Shown: positions 7,768 through 14,624 of the stretch, piece after piece
How the letters are laid out: every line of letters begins with the position of its first letter
Numbering within the stretch: position 1 is the first letter of the stretch
Source of the DNA: CAUZSN01 sp963582345
GTDB lineage: Bacteria > Planctomycetota > Planctomycetia > Planctomycetales > Planctomycetaceae
NCBI GenBank assembly: GCA_963582345.1
Contig: CAUZSN010000070.1
Span: 1 to 15,248 of the forward strand
Length of the DNA stretch: 15,248 bases
Direction of reading: 5' to 3'
The notes under the pieces: model-generated
The model's database searches: none
Told to the model about the DNA's origin: nothing
What the model saw: the letters and a program-made list of their open reading frames with translations, nothing else
Translations under genes and position numbers: made by a program

Positions 7768-7884
7768 TGCACTATCAATCTTGAAATCGTTGATACGACG
7801 GCCGTTTGAAACCGTCACAACTAAGGTGTCGTCCTGGAAAGGCCGACTTACAAGAACCGACTCTGCAAATTGCTGCCTAACACG
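7768..7884. other. 117-bp moaD-moaE gap with two small dyads
   Basis: TATCAA (7773-7778) and TTGATA (7790-7795) form a 6-bp dyad with an 11-nt spacer. GACGG (7797-7801) and CCGTC (7812-7816) can form a 5-bp hairpin. Neither has a T-tract. They could be a regulatory site or RNA structure ahead of moaE, but are short enough to arise by chance. No -35/-10 pair was found. Confidence 0.25.
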
Positions 7885-8385
7885 ATGATCAAACTCACTC
7901 GACACGAAATCGACTACGCGGTACTTACGGAATCGGTCCGGTCACAGCAGTCTGGTGCCATTGTCCTTTTCTTGGGAACCGTTCGTGAAATGACCAACGG
8001 ACACCAAACGGTGGCACTTGACTACGAGGCGTATCACGAAATGGCCGAAGCCAAGCTAGCTGAAATCGAATCCGAGGCACGCAAAATGTGGCCGGTGGAC
8101 CGTGTCGGAATCGTCCACCGTCTGGGACACCTGGAGCTTGGGGACATCAGCGTCGCCGTCGCCGTCAGTTGCCCACATCGCCACCAGGCATTTGAAGCCG
8201 GCAAACACTTGATCGACCGCTTAAAGGAACTGGTACCTGTCTGGAAAAAGGAATACTTGAACGACGGGACGTCGGCGTGGGTACATCCTTGTGTCAAAAG
8301 TGCGGATCACGCAGTGTCGGCCGCGGAATCGGCAACGGAAAATCGAGGTAATGACCTGCTGCAGAGTACCAGGAAGCCAGAATGA
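7885..8385 (+). CDS. moaE: Molybdopterin synthase catalytic subunit
   Basis: MoaE binds MoaD and converts cyclic pyranopterin monophosphate to molybdopterin by adding two sulfurs. The 166 residues include GAIVLFLGTVRE (24-35), with Arg34 at the conserved arginine, LDYEAYHEMA (45-54), SCPHRHQAFEA (95-105) and VWKKEYLNDG (119-128), where Lys121/Lys122 correspond to the catalytic lysine region. Typical length is about 140-150, so the last 25 or so residues are an extra polar tail. ATG 7885 opens the family's usual N-terminus; the in-frame TTG at 7870 would add five residues. The TGA overlaps the moaA start (ATGA), so the two are translationally coupled. Active-site regions look intact. Confidence 0.96.
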   Translation: MIKLTRHEIDYAVLTESVRSQQSGAIVLFLGTVREMTNGHQTVALDYEAYHEMAEAKLAEIESEARKMWPVDRVGIVHRLGHLELGDISVAVAVSCPHRHQAFEAGKHLIDRLKELVPVWKKEYLNDGTSAWVHPCVKSADHAVSAAESATENRGNDLLQSTRKPE

Positions 8386-9419
8386 CCGATTCTGTCAATG
8401 CTCCCGAAGCTAAACTCCGCGACTCGCATACGGCACTGATCGATGGTTTCGGTCGAGTCCATAATAACCTACGGATTAGCGTCACCGATCGGTGCAACAT
8501 CCGTTGCTTCTATTGTATGCCGACCGAAAACGTTCAGTTCATGAACCGCAGAGACCTATTGAGCTTCGAAGAAATCGAGCGGTTTGTCCGCGTGTCTGTC
8601 ACGTTGGGCATCAACAAGATACGACTGACCGGTGGCGAGCCATTGGTGCGACGCAATCTGCCCATCCTAATCGAAAAGCTAGCTGCAATACCAGAAATTG
8701 AAGACATCGGCCTGACCACGAATGGCATCCTCTTTGCCGAACACGCCCAAGCACTTTACGACGCCGGACTGCGACGCCTTAATGTCAGCTTGGACGCATT
8801 GGATCCGGAAAAATTCAAAGAAATAACACGACGTGACGGCTACGAAAAAGTCGTCGAGAGTATCCATGTCGCCAGGCAACTCGGTTTCAACCCCTTAAAA
8901 GTCAATGCCATTTCGGTGCGAGGAATGACAGAAGACGAAATCGTTCCCTTTGGCCTTTTTGCGAGAGAAACCGGTGTCGAAGTAAGATTTATCGAATTCA
9001 TGCCTCTTGACGCCGACAACGCCTGGGAACGAAAACGCGTTCTGTTTGCTCATGAAATCATCGAGAAGTTGTCCAGAGAAATCATGGCGCTCATTCCTAG
9101 CGAGAACCAAAACCTGACCGCACCTGCCGTCAATTTTGTCTTCAAGGACGGAATAGGACACATCGGTTTGATCGCGTCGGTCAGCCAGCCGTTCTGCATG
9201 AGCTGCAATCGGTTGCGGATCACCGCTGATGGCAAGTTGCGAAATTGTCTATTCTCTCTTGAAGAAACGGATGTCAAAACGATCATGCGCAATGGAGGCA
9301 CGGATGAGGAAATCGTCCGAGTGATCCGCGAGTCGATCGCTACGAAAAAGGAAGGCCATGAGATCAACACCGCCCGATTCATCCAACCCGACCGACCGAT
9401 GTATTCCATCGGAGGCTAA
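8382..9419 (+). CDS. moaA: GTP 3',8-cyclase, radical SAM
   Basis: MoaA cyclises GTP to 3',8-cyclo-GTP, which MoaC then turns into cyclic pyranopterin monophosphate; moaC is not in this window. The 345 residues have the radical SAM cluster ligands Cys38, Cys42, Cys45 in DRCNIRCFYC, the SAM-contacting TGGEPL (83-88), and the MoaA-specific second 4Fe-4S ligands Cys272, Cys275 and Cys289. The C-terminal Gly-Gly (344-345), needed for activity in known MoaA, is present. The leader of about 24 residues before GRVHNNLRISVTD is slightly longer than in E. coli (329 residues). ATG 8382 overlaps the moaE stop by four bases. All catalytic motifs are intact. Confidence 0.98.
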   Translation: MTDSVNAPEAKLRDSHTALIDGFGRVHNNLRISVTDRCNIRCFYCMPTENVQFMNRRDLLSFEEIERFVRVSVTLGINKIRLTGGEPLVRRNLPILIEKLAAIPEIEDIGLTTNGILFAEHAQALYDAGLRRLNVSLDALDPEKFKEITRRDGYEKVVESIHVARQLGFNPLKVNAISVRGMTEDEIVPFGLFARETGVEVRFIEFMPLDADNAWERKRVLFAHEIIEKLSREIMALIPSENQNLTAPAVNFVFKDGIGHIGLIASVSQPFCMSCNRLRITADGKLRNCLFSLEETDVKTIMRNGGTDEEIVRVIRESIATKKEGHEINTARFIQPDRPMYSIGG

Positions 9420-9444
9420 TTGTTATTGGTCTAACGAACGGCGG

Positions 9445-9479
9445 CGAGGGCAATGGCCGGACAAAACCAAATGCCCTCG
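9445..9479. terminator. Hairpin after moaA without a T-tract
   Basis: CGAGGGCA (9445-9452) and TGCCCTCG (9472-9479) form a perfect 8-bp G/C-rich stem with a 19-nt loop, 25 bp after the moaA stop. The following bases (TCATATCACTTTGTT) are only moderately T-rich. It may weaken read-through into the desulfurase gene or protect the moaA 3' end; a full intrinsic terminator is not clear. Confidence 0.35.
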
Positions 9480-9507
9480 TCATATCACTTTGTTACTCTA
9501 AGATTTG

Positions 9508-10677
9508 ATGTCCCGAACAACCCGCATCTACCTGGACAACGCCGCCACGAGCTTTCCCAAGCCGGTAGCAGTTTACACCGCCATCGATACGTACAATCGT
9601 AAAATCGGCGCTCCTGCAGACCGAGGAACGTACCATCAGGCGGTAGAAGTGCACGCCATGATCCAACGCTGCAGAAAACGGGCCAGCGAGATCCTGGGTG
9701 CCGAAACCACTGAACAAATCGTCTTCACATTCAATGCAACCGATAGCCTGAACCTGGCACTTCACGGAATCATAAATCCTGGCGATCACGTGGTGACGTC
9801 AGTTCTCGAGCACAATTCGATCCGGCGTCCTTTGCGAGAACTACGAGAACGGCTGCACGTTGAAGTGACGTGCATCGACGCCGATGAATCTGGGTTGGTC
9901 GATGCAAATTCGATCCGAGCGGCCATCAAACCGAATACGAAGCTGGTGGCACTGATTCACGCGTCTAACGTCACCGGCACGATTCAACCGATTGTCGACG
10001 TTGGCCGAATCGCAAACGAATCGGGCGCACTATTTCTAGTCGACGCCGCTCAAACCGTCGGACATGTCCCGATCAATGTTCGCGACCTACCAGTCGACCT
10101 CTTGGCCTGTGCTGGACATAAAGGACTTCTAGGTCCATTGGGAACCGGGCTACTCTATGTTCGCCCCGGCGTCGAACATCGACTGAAGAGTTTTCGACAA
10201 GGAGGCACTGGTTCTCAAAGTGAAGATGATCATCAACCAGAAAAGTTGCCCGAAAAATATGAGTCCGGCAATCACAATGTTTCCGCATTGTACGGTCTGG
10301 AAGCGGGACTGGCATTCTTGCAGGAGCGAGGAATTGAGTGGGTCCATCAACATGAACAGCAGCTCACAGCGGCGCTATTGGACGGTCTAGAAGGGATTTC
10401 CGGACTGAACATTCTTGGACCGCAATCCAACGATGGGCGAGTTGGTGTTGTCAGCATCGCAGTCGATGGCTTTGAGCCTCAGATTCTCGCGACAATCCTT
10501 GACGAACAATTCGGAATCCAAACCCGCGCCGGTTTACATTGCGCACCCGGCACTCACAAGTGCATCGGCACTTTGAATTCCGGTGGCACCGTTCGATTTA
10601 GCCCAGGAGCTTTTAACACCCGCGAAGACATTGATGCTACAATCCATGCTCTGCAGGAAATCACCAGCTCGAATTGA
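9508..10677 (+). CDS. Class V aminotransferase, cysteine desulfurase type
   Basis: Cysteine desulfurases use pyridoxal phosphate to take sulfur from cysteine, giving alanine and an enzyme persulfide. The 389 residues show the N-terminal YLDNAATSFPKP (8-19), His102 in LEHNS, Asp179 in LVDAAQ, the PLP lysine Lys205 in AGHKGLLGP, Cys345 in AGLHCAP and Arg363 in TVRFSPG. Cys345 and Cys352 are candidates for the persulfide carrier. It resembles the stand-alone desulfurase family related to SufS more than housekeeping IscS. ATG 9508 is preferred to the adjacent TTG 9505. Its position 88 bp after moaA suggests a role in sulfuration of MoaD, but no moeB or rhodanese is next to it, so a general or Fe-S role remains possible. 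Convergent with the following gene. Confidence 0.9.
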   Translation: MSRTTRIYLDNAATSFPKPVAVYTAIDTYNRKIGAPADRGTYHQAVEVHAMIQRCRKRASEILGAETTEQIVFTFNATDSLNLALHGIINPGDHVVTSVLEHNSIRRPLRELRERLHVEVTCIDADESGLVDANSIRAAIKPNTKLVALIHASNVTGTIQPIVDVGRIANESGALFLVDAAQTVGHVPINVRDLPVDLLACAGHKGLLGPLGTGLLYVRPGVEHRLKSFRQGGTGSQSEDDHQPEKLPEKYESGNHNVSALYGLEAGLAFLQERGIEWVHQHEQQLTAALLDGLEGISGLNILGPQSNDGRVGVVSIAVDGFEPQILATILDEQFGIQTRAGLHCAPGTHKCIGTLNSGGTVRFSPGAFNTREDIDATIHALQEITSSN

Positions 10678-10728
10678 CTTGACAATCGCCTTGGTCGCGC
10701 TTTGCCTGATGAGTTATCGTTTCTTTTT
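10678..10728. other. Convergent junction between desulfurase and metallopeptidase genes
   Basis: The 51-bp gap contains a T-rich run on the + strand (about 10718-10730) that reaches the stop codon of the - strand gene. No good stem precedes the run, so an intrinsic terminator for the desulfurase transcript is only weakly suggested. Confidence 0.25.
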
Positions 10729-11322
10729 TTACGCAGACTCGAGTGCCGAAGCGGGTATCAACTTCGGAATCGGGACTTGCAGACCAACTACGCCGCCATG
10801 TTTGGAGTGCAGGGTTCGGAACCTGTGACGAAGGAATTGATACAGAGCCTTCGAAGGCTGGCGCTGTAGATAACGGTCGACGAATAGCTCCATGAGCTGA
10901 TCGTATTGCTTTTGGCTATGCGTGTGAGCGTAGTAACGGCCGTGCATGTGACGGATGTCACCGTCAAACAATGGGCTAATGTGGTACAGCTCGTGAAAAA
11001 CAGTGACTATCTTCTCATGGAAAGTTTGGTTCAAGAACCGCGGCAAATAGAACGTTAGGATGTAAAGCATCTCACGGTCATCCTGAAACAGTTTTTGGAC
11101 AGTCCAATCACAGCCGTGGCAACTAGTGGTGAGTGAGCCATTTTCGAAACGCATCGGAGTAAGCTTGGCCTGAAGACCGTAGGAAACCTGGTTGCGGGTT
11201 TGAGCAATTGTAACGGCCACTTGGTCCATTCGGATGTAGCGGAATTCCGTCATGCGTGCCGTGATATCATCGCATAAACGATGCATTGCACGACTGAAAT
11301 CGAATGGGTCGAGCGTCGACAT
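10729..11322 (-). CDS. Putative metallopeptidase-like protein with HELYH motif
   Basis: The 197 residues carry His110-Glu-Leu-Tyr-His114, a HExxH zinc-protease signature. It sits in a region resembling the "putative phage metallopeptidase" family: YILTFYLPRF (87-96), HISPLFDGDIRH (114-125), HGRYYAH (127-133) and a Tyr140-Asp141. A CHGC (68-71) precedes it. No signal peptide or membrane segment is seen, so it should act in the cytoplasm. Substrate and activity are unknown; proteolysis is inferred from the motif alone. ATG 11322 starts a sensible protein; AAGGGA lies 13 nt upstream (11341-11336), slightly far. An open frame continues 42 codons upstream but is unlike the family. It follows rplQ by 149 bp on the same strand and may be co-transcribed with it. 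Confidence 0.8.
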   Translation of the reverse strand: MSTLDPFDFSRAMHRLCDDITARMTEFRYIRMDQVAVTIAQTRNQVSYGLQAKLTPMRFENGSLTTSCHGCDWTVQKLFQDDREMLYILTFYLPRFLNQTFHEKIVTVFHELYHISPLFDGDIRHMHGRYYAHTHSQKQYDQLMELFVDRYLQRQPSKALYQFLRHRFRTLHSKHGGVVGLQVPIPKLIPASALESA

Positions 11323-11471
11323 ACTGAATCGAAAATCCCTTCTCACATCTTGGTTCGTAATGCCCCTTGAGGCAGTCGAGCGAGAGTAACGGTCCGTGCC
11401 GCCTGAAAGCCGCGTGACAATCGGCTTTGGACCTTCCAAGCCAGTCAACAGCCAAGCGAATTGGCGAAAGG

Positions 11472-12107
11472 CTACTCCGTTTCCTTTTCATCGGATTTGG
11501 AAACATCATCCGACTCGGGAGCATCGTCGCCGTCCGTCTGTTCGACGTGCGCGACAACCGGAGTTTTTCGTTTCGATCTGATGCGGTCGCGTTGACCAAC
11601 AAATTCAATTAGCGCCTTCCGGCCTGCGTCACCCAATCGCACGGCGGGCAGTCGCACAACTCGCGTGTAGCCTCCATCTCGGTCCTCAAAACGTTTGGCC
11701 AGTTCGTCGAACAGAATGTCAACGGCTTGATTGTCTCGCAATAAGGCGAACGCTCGTCGGCGGTAGGCGACAGCTGGAGCAATTGCCTGATTCCATTGAT
11801 TCCATTGCTCTGAATCGCGCCAACTCTTCCACTCGGCTGAGTTCCGATCAGCTGAGGTTTCAAATTCCGCCGCCCGAGCTTCGTGCTCAATGGCTTTGCG
11901 AGCCAGCGTGACCAATTTTTCGATGTACGGGCGAATTTCCTTTGCCTTGGCCAATGTAGTCACTATACGGCCAGGAACCTTTGGTCTATTCCGTTCATCT
12001 TCGTCAACCCGTACCGAACGGATCAAGCTGTTGGCCATATTGCGAAATAAAGCTCGGCGATGAGACGCGTTGCGGCCGAGCTTACGCCCTTTGACTCGGT
12101 GTCGCAT
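11472..12107 (-). CDS. rplQ: 50S ribosomal protein L17 with two insertions and an acidic tail
   Basis: L17 sits near the exit tunnel of the 50S subunit. The start MRHRVKGRKLGR and the block RDGGYTRVVRL (143-153) are typical. E. coli L17 has 127 residues; this has 211. Compared with it, about 13 residues are inserted at 34-46, before RIVTTLAKAKE. About 38-40 are inserted around 74-112, rich in Trp, Glu and Asn (WKSWRDSEQWNQWNQ). After about 175 there is a charged tail ending acidic. The core is intact, so this is an extended, not broken, protein. ATG 12107 is preferred to the track extension of seven residues (start 12128), which would precede the conserved Met. The gene follows rpoA by 39 bp. 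Confidence 0.95.
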   Translation of the reverse strand: MRHRVKGRKLGRNASHRRALFRNMANSLIRSVRVDEDERNRPKVPGRIVTTLAKAKEIRPYIEKLVTLARKAIEHEARAAEFETSADRNSAEWKSWRDSEQWNQWNQAIAPAVAYRRRAFALLRDNQAVDILFDELAKRFEDRDGGYTRVVRLPAVRLGDAGRKALIEFVGQRDRIRSKRKTPVVAHVEQTDGDDAPESDDVSKSDEKETE

Positions 12108-12146
12108 GGTTTCTGACTCTTCTTTCACAGAGGGTCAAGAGTCTGA

Positions 12147-13166
12147 CTAGGCTCCAGACGTTGACAATGATTGGGGAATCTTCATACCCAAACGAAGTCC
12201 GATGATGCCTAATCGCTCCCGAACCTCAACCAAGGTCGTCTCGCCAAAGTTGCGTACCTGCAGCAATTGGTCCTCGGTGCGGCTCACCAGGTCTCGCACC
12301 GTATTGATGCCTTCCGACTCCAGACAATTGGTCGCACGAACTGAAAGGTTCAACTCAGCGAGGCTCTGACTCAGTTTTTCTTCCAACTCCAAGTCGACTG
12401 GAGCATAACCGGTCGCTTCCATCATGCCCCGTAGCCCGGCCTCGGGTGCAATCTCTGGACCCGGCTCACGATAGGTAATGAATGGATTTAGATGTTTCCG
12501 CAATATTGTGGCCGCTTCCACTAATGCCATGTCCGGAGTAACTGTACCGTTAGTCCAGATTTCCAGGATCAGCTTGTCGTAGTTCGTGCGCTGGCCAACT
12601 CGCGTTTCTTCGCTCTTATAACGAACCCGAATGACGGGCGAGTATGTTGCGTCCAGAGGAATCACGCCAATTTCTGGCTCCAATTCGTAGTGTTCGCTAG
12701 CTGGCAGGTAGCCGCGTCCGTTTTCGACGGTCAACTCGATATTCAAAGGCACGTCGTCGGTCATCGTCGCGATGACCAGCTCCTTGTTGATCACCTCGAC
12801 TGTATCGTCAGTGATTATGTCATGACCGGTGACAACACCTCGCTCGTGGCGTTCGATCCGAAGGGTTGTCGCCGCAGCTCTAGTCTTTTTGACGATCAAC
12901 GATTTTAAATTCAGGCAGATACCGGTGACATCTTCGACAACGCCTGGGATAGTCTTAAATTCGTGCTGGACACTTTGGATCTTCACACGAGTCACCGCGC
13001 TTCCTTCCAAGCTCGACAGCAGAATTCGGCGTAAGCTATTACCGATCGTCGCCCCAAAGCCGCATTCGAACGGCTCCGCCTCGAACCTGCCATACGTTGC
13101 ACTCATAGTAGTTCGATCAGGAATGACCTTACTTGGCAGTTCCAATCCACGCCAACGGATTCGCAT
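12147..13166 (-). CDS. rpoA: RNA polymerase alpha subunit
   Basis: Alpha nucleates polymerase assembly as a dimer, and its C-terminal domain binds UP elements and activators. The 339 residues include the N-terminal assembly domain with GFGATIGNSLRRILLSSLEG (36-55) and a C-terminal domain with the helix-hairpin-helix, where Arg277 in LSVRATNCL corresponds to DNA-contacting Arg265 of E. coli. E. coli alpha has 329 residues. ATG 13166 has AGGGA (13178-13174) 7 nt upstream. It follows rpsK by 41 bp, with no rpsD between, unlike the usual rpsM-rpsK-rpsD-rpoA order. Certain. Confidence 0.99.
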   Translation of the reverse strand: MRIRWRGLELPSKVIPDRTTMSATYGRFEAEPFECGFGATIGNSLRRILLSSLEGSAVTRVKIQSVQHEFKTIPGVVEDVTGICLNLKSLIVKKTRAAATTLRIERHERGVVTGHDIITDDTVEVINKELVIATMTDDVPLNIELTVENGRGYLPASEHYELEPEIGVIPLDATYSPVIRVRYKSEETRVGQRTNYDKLILEIWTNGTVTPDMALVEAATILRKHLNPFITYREPGPEIAPEAGLRGMMEATGYAPVDLELEEKLSQSLAELNLSVRATNCLESEGINTVRDLVSRTEDQLLQVRNFGETTLVEVRERLGIIGLRLGMKIPQSLSTSGA

Positions 13167-13207
13167 TGGAAAGTCCCTAAAAAAGTTGCGTTGGAATCTT
13201 ACGTGAA

Positions 13208-13588
13208 CTACGCTCGACGCCTCTTCGGAGGACGACAGCCGTTGTGCGGAAGCGGCGTCACGTCCTCAATTGCTTTAATCGTAATGCCAGCCGATTGCAG
13301 TCCTGTAATCGCACTTTCACGGCCGGAACCAGGTCCTTTGACACGGACATCCAGTTCTTTGACGCCAAATTTCGCCGCCCGTTCGGCACAAGTTTCCGCA
13401 GCCCTCTGTGCCGCAAATGGAGTACTCTTACGGCTGCCCTTAAATCCAGACGTTCCTGCCGTCGCCCAGCACAAAACTTCACCATTGACATCGGTAATTG
13501 TGACAATGGTGTTATTAAAAGTCGCCTTTATATGTGCAATGGCACGACTGGTGTGCCGCCTAATTTTTTTTCGCTTCGACTTGGCCAC
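13208..13588 (-). CDS. rpsK: 30S ribosomal protein S11
   Basis: S11 lies on the platform of the 30S subunit next to the mRNA exit region. The 126 residues include AIAHIKATFNNTIVTITD (16-33), the STPFAAQRAAE block (55-65), VRVKGPGSGRE (81-91) and the C-terminal DVTPLPHNGCRPPKRRR. Length fits the family (about 117-130). The start codon is GTG (13588), giving the expected MAKSKRKK. It is preceded by an unusually long gap of 169 bp from rpsM, in which no gene was seen. Certain. Confidence 0.99.
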   Translation of the reverse strand: MAKSKRKKIRRHTSRAIAHIKATFNNTIVTITDVNGEVLCWATAGTSGFKGSRKSTPFAAQRAAETCAERAAKFGVKELDVRVKGPGSGRESAITGLQSAGITIKAIEDVTPLPHNGCRPPKRRRA

Positions 13589-13757
13589 TCGTTCGGTCCT
13601 TGGTTGAAATTTGTTTGCAAGCTATTTTGAGATGCTCAGTTCGGTCCAAGATATTTCCGGACAGCAATTCGTTCTCTCACCACACACAAAGTATTAATCT
13701 TCCACGATTTGCGACAAGAATTGGAACACTACTCTCAAACCGAGATTCCGACATCGG

Positions 13758-14144
13758 CTAATGCTTCATGTCCTTGACACCCTTCCTTCCAGCCACTGTT
13801 TTTTTTCCGCCTTTGCGGGTTCTCGCATTTGTCCTGGTCCGTTGTCCGCGCACCGGCAGTCCGCGACGATGACGCAAACCGCGATAGGACTTAATGTCTC
13901 GCAGACGGGCAACATCCTGCTGAATGCCACGCCGCAGTTGGCCCTCCATGACGACTTCACTGTCCAGATGACTATTAATCCGGCCAACGTCGTCTTCCGA
14001 CAACTCCTTCGCCTTGACCTGAGGCTTAATACCCAACCTGTGACACGTATCAATGGCTGTGCTTTGACCCACGCCAAACAAATATGTCAGGGCAATGTAC
14101 ACCGGCTTGTCGTTGGGCAAATCAACACCCTGAATACGCGGCAT
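13758..14144 (-). CDS. rpsM: 30S ribosomal protein S13
   Basis: S13 is in the head of the 30S subunit and bridges to the 50S and to P-site tRNA. The 128 residues start MPRIQGVDLP and contain YLFGVGQSTA (22-31), the SYRGLRHRRGLPVRGQRT stretch and the basic C-terminus NARTRKGGKK. Length fits the family (about 118-128). The start is ATG 14144, 52 bp after the rpmJ stop. Certain. Confidence 0.99.
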   Translation of the reverse strand: MPRIQGVDLPNDKPVYIALTYLFGVGQSTAIDTCHRLGIKPQVKAKELSEDDVGRINSHLDSEVVMEGQLRRGIQQDVARLRDIKSYRGLRHRRGLPVRGQRTRTNARTRKGGKKTVAGRKGVKDMKH

Positions 14145-14196
14145 TGGACGAAACTCCAGGAAATATAGAACCAGTGATCACCAACGACCAAAACGC

Positions 14197-14313
14197 CTAA
14201 CCTTGCCGCTGTTTATGTCTCGGATTCGACGAACAAACCACGTAGATCGTTCCCCTGCGACGAACGACCTTGCAGTTTTCGCAAATACGCTTCACGCTAG
14301 ACCGAACTTTCAC
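14197..14313 (-). CDS. rpmJ: 50S ribosomal protein L36
   Basis: Translation on the - strand gives 38 residues, too short for a general ORF list. It begins KVRSSVKRICENCKVVRRRG after the initiator and ends CSSNPRHKQRQG. The zinc ligands Cys11, Cys14, Cys27 and His33 are all present, the C+ form of L36. E. coli L36 also has 38 residues. The start is GTG at 14313, with AGAAAGAAG just upstream as a possible ribosome binding site. It is the first gene after the promoter at 14465-14436. Confidence 0.97.
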   Translation of the reverse strand: MKVRSSVKRICENCKVVRRRGTIYVVCSSNPRHKQRQG

Positions 14314-14624
14314 CGACTTCTTTCTGATCTAAAAACAACACGACTGTTCTAAAACGTCCGGACTAAACGGCTCTTCCGTGACGCTCCAATCACTTTGGCC
14401 AAAAAGCAAAATGCCCCTCAGCACAGGTTTCGGTGATTATAAACGTCTTGACAAGAATCTCACAAGTAAAGTCGGCCAGTTTTACACGATAACCGTCATT
14501 GCTGCGAGACTGCCAATCTACTCGCTGCAAACTTGATCGAACTAAAACATTCCAGACATGCCACCCGCCCTTGTATGTAGTCACTTGACTTCCCAGATCG
14601 CACAAACACGTCAAACACGGGACA
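14314..14624. other. 311-bp gap between secY and rpmJ
   Basis: No gene is supported. An 84-codon - strand frame (14390-14644) overlaps the secY end and has no recognisable domain. In many bacteria map, adk or infA lies here; none is present. The gap holds the promoter described separately and a leader of about 115 nt before rpmJ, with only very short self-complementary stretches (for example GTCCGGAC at 14355-14362). Confidence 0.6.
14436..14465 (-). promoter_or_regulatory. Sigma70-type promoter for rpmJ-rpsM-rpsK-rpoA-rplQ
   Basis: On the - strand TTGTGA (14465-14460) is followed by an 18-bp spacer and a perfect TATAAT (14441-14436). The -35 matches TTGACA at 4 of 6 positions. Transcription would begin near 14429 and leave a leader of about 115 nt before the rpmJ GTG at 14313. 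Location in the only long gap of this gene string supports the call. Confidence 0.55.
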
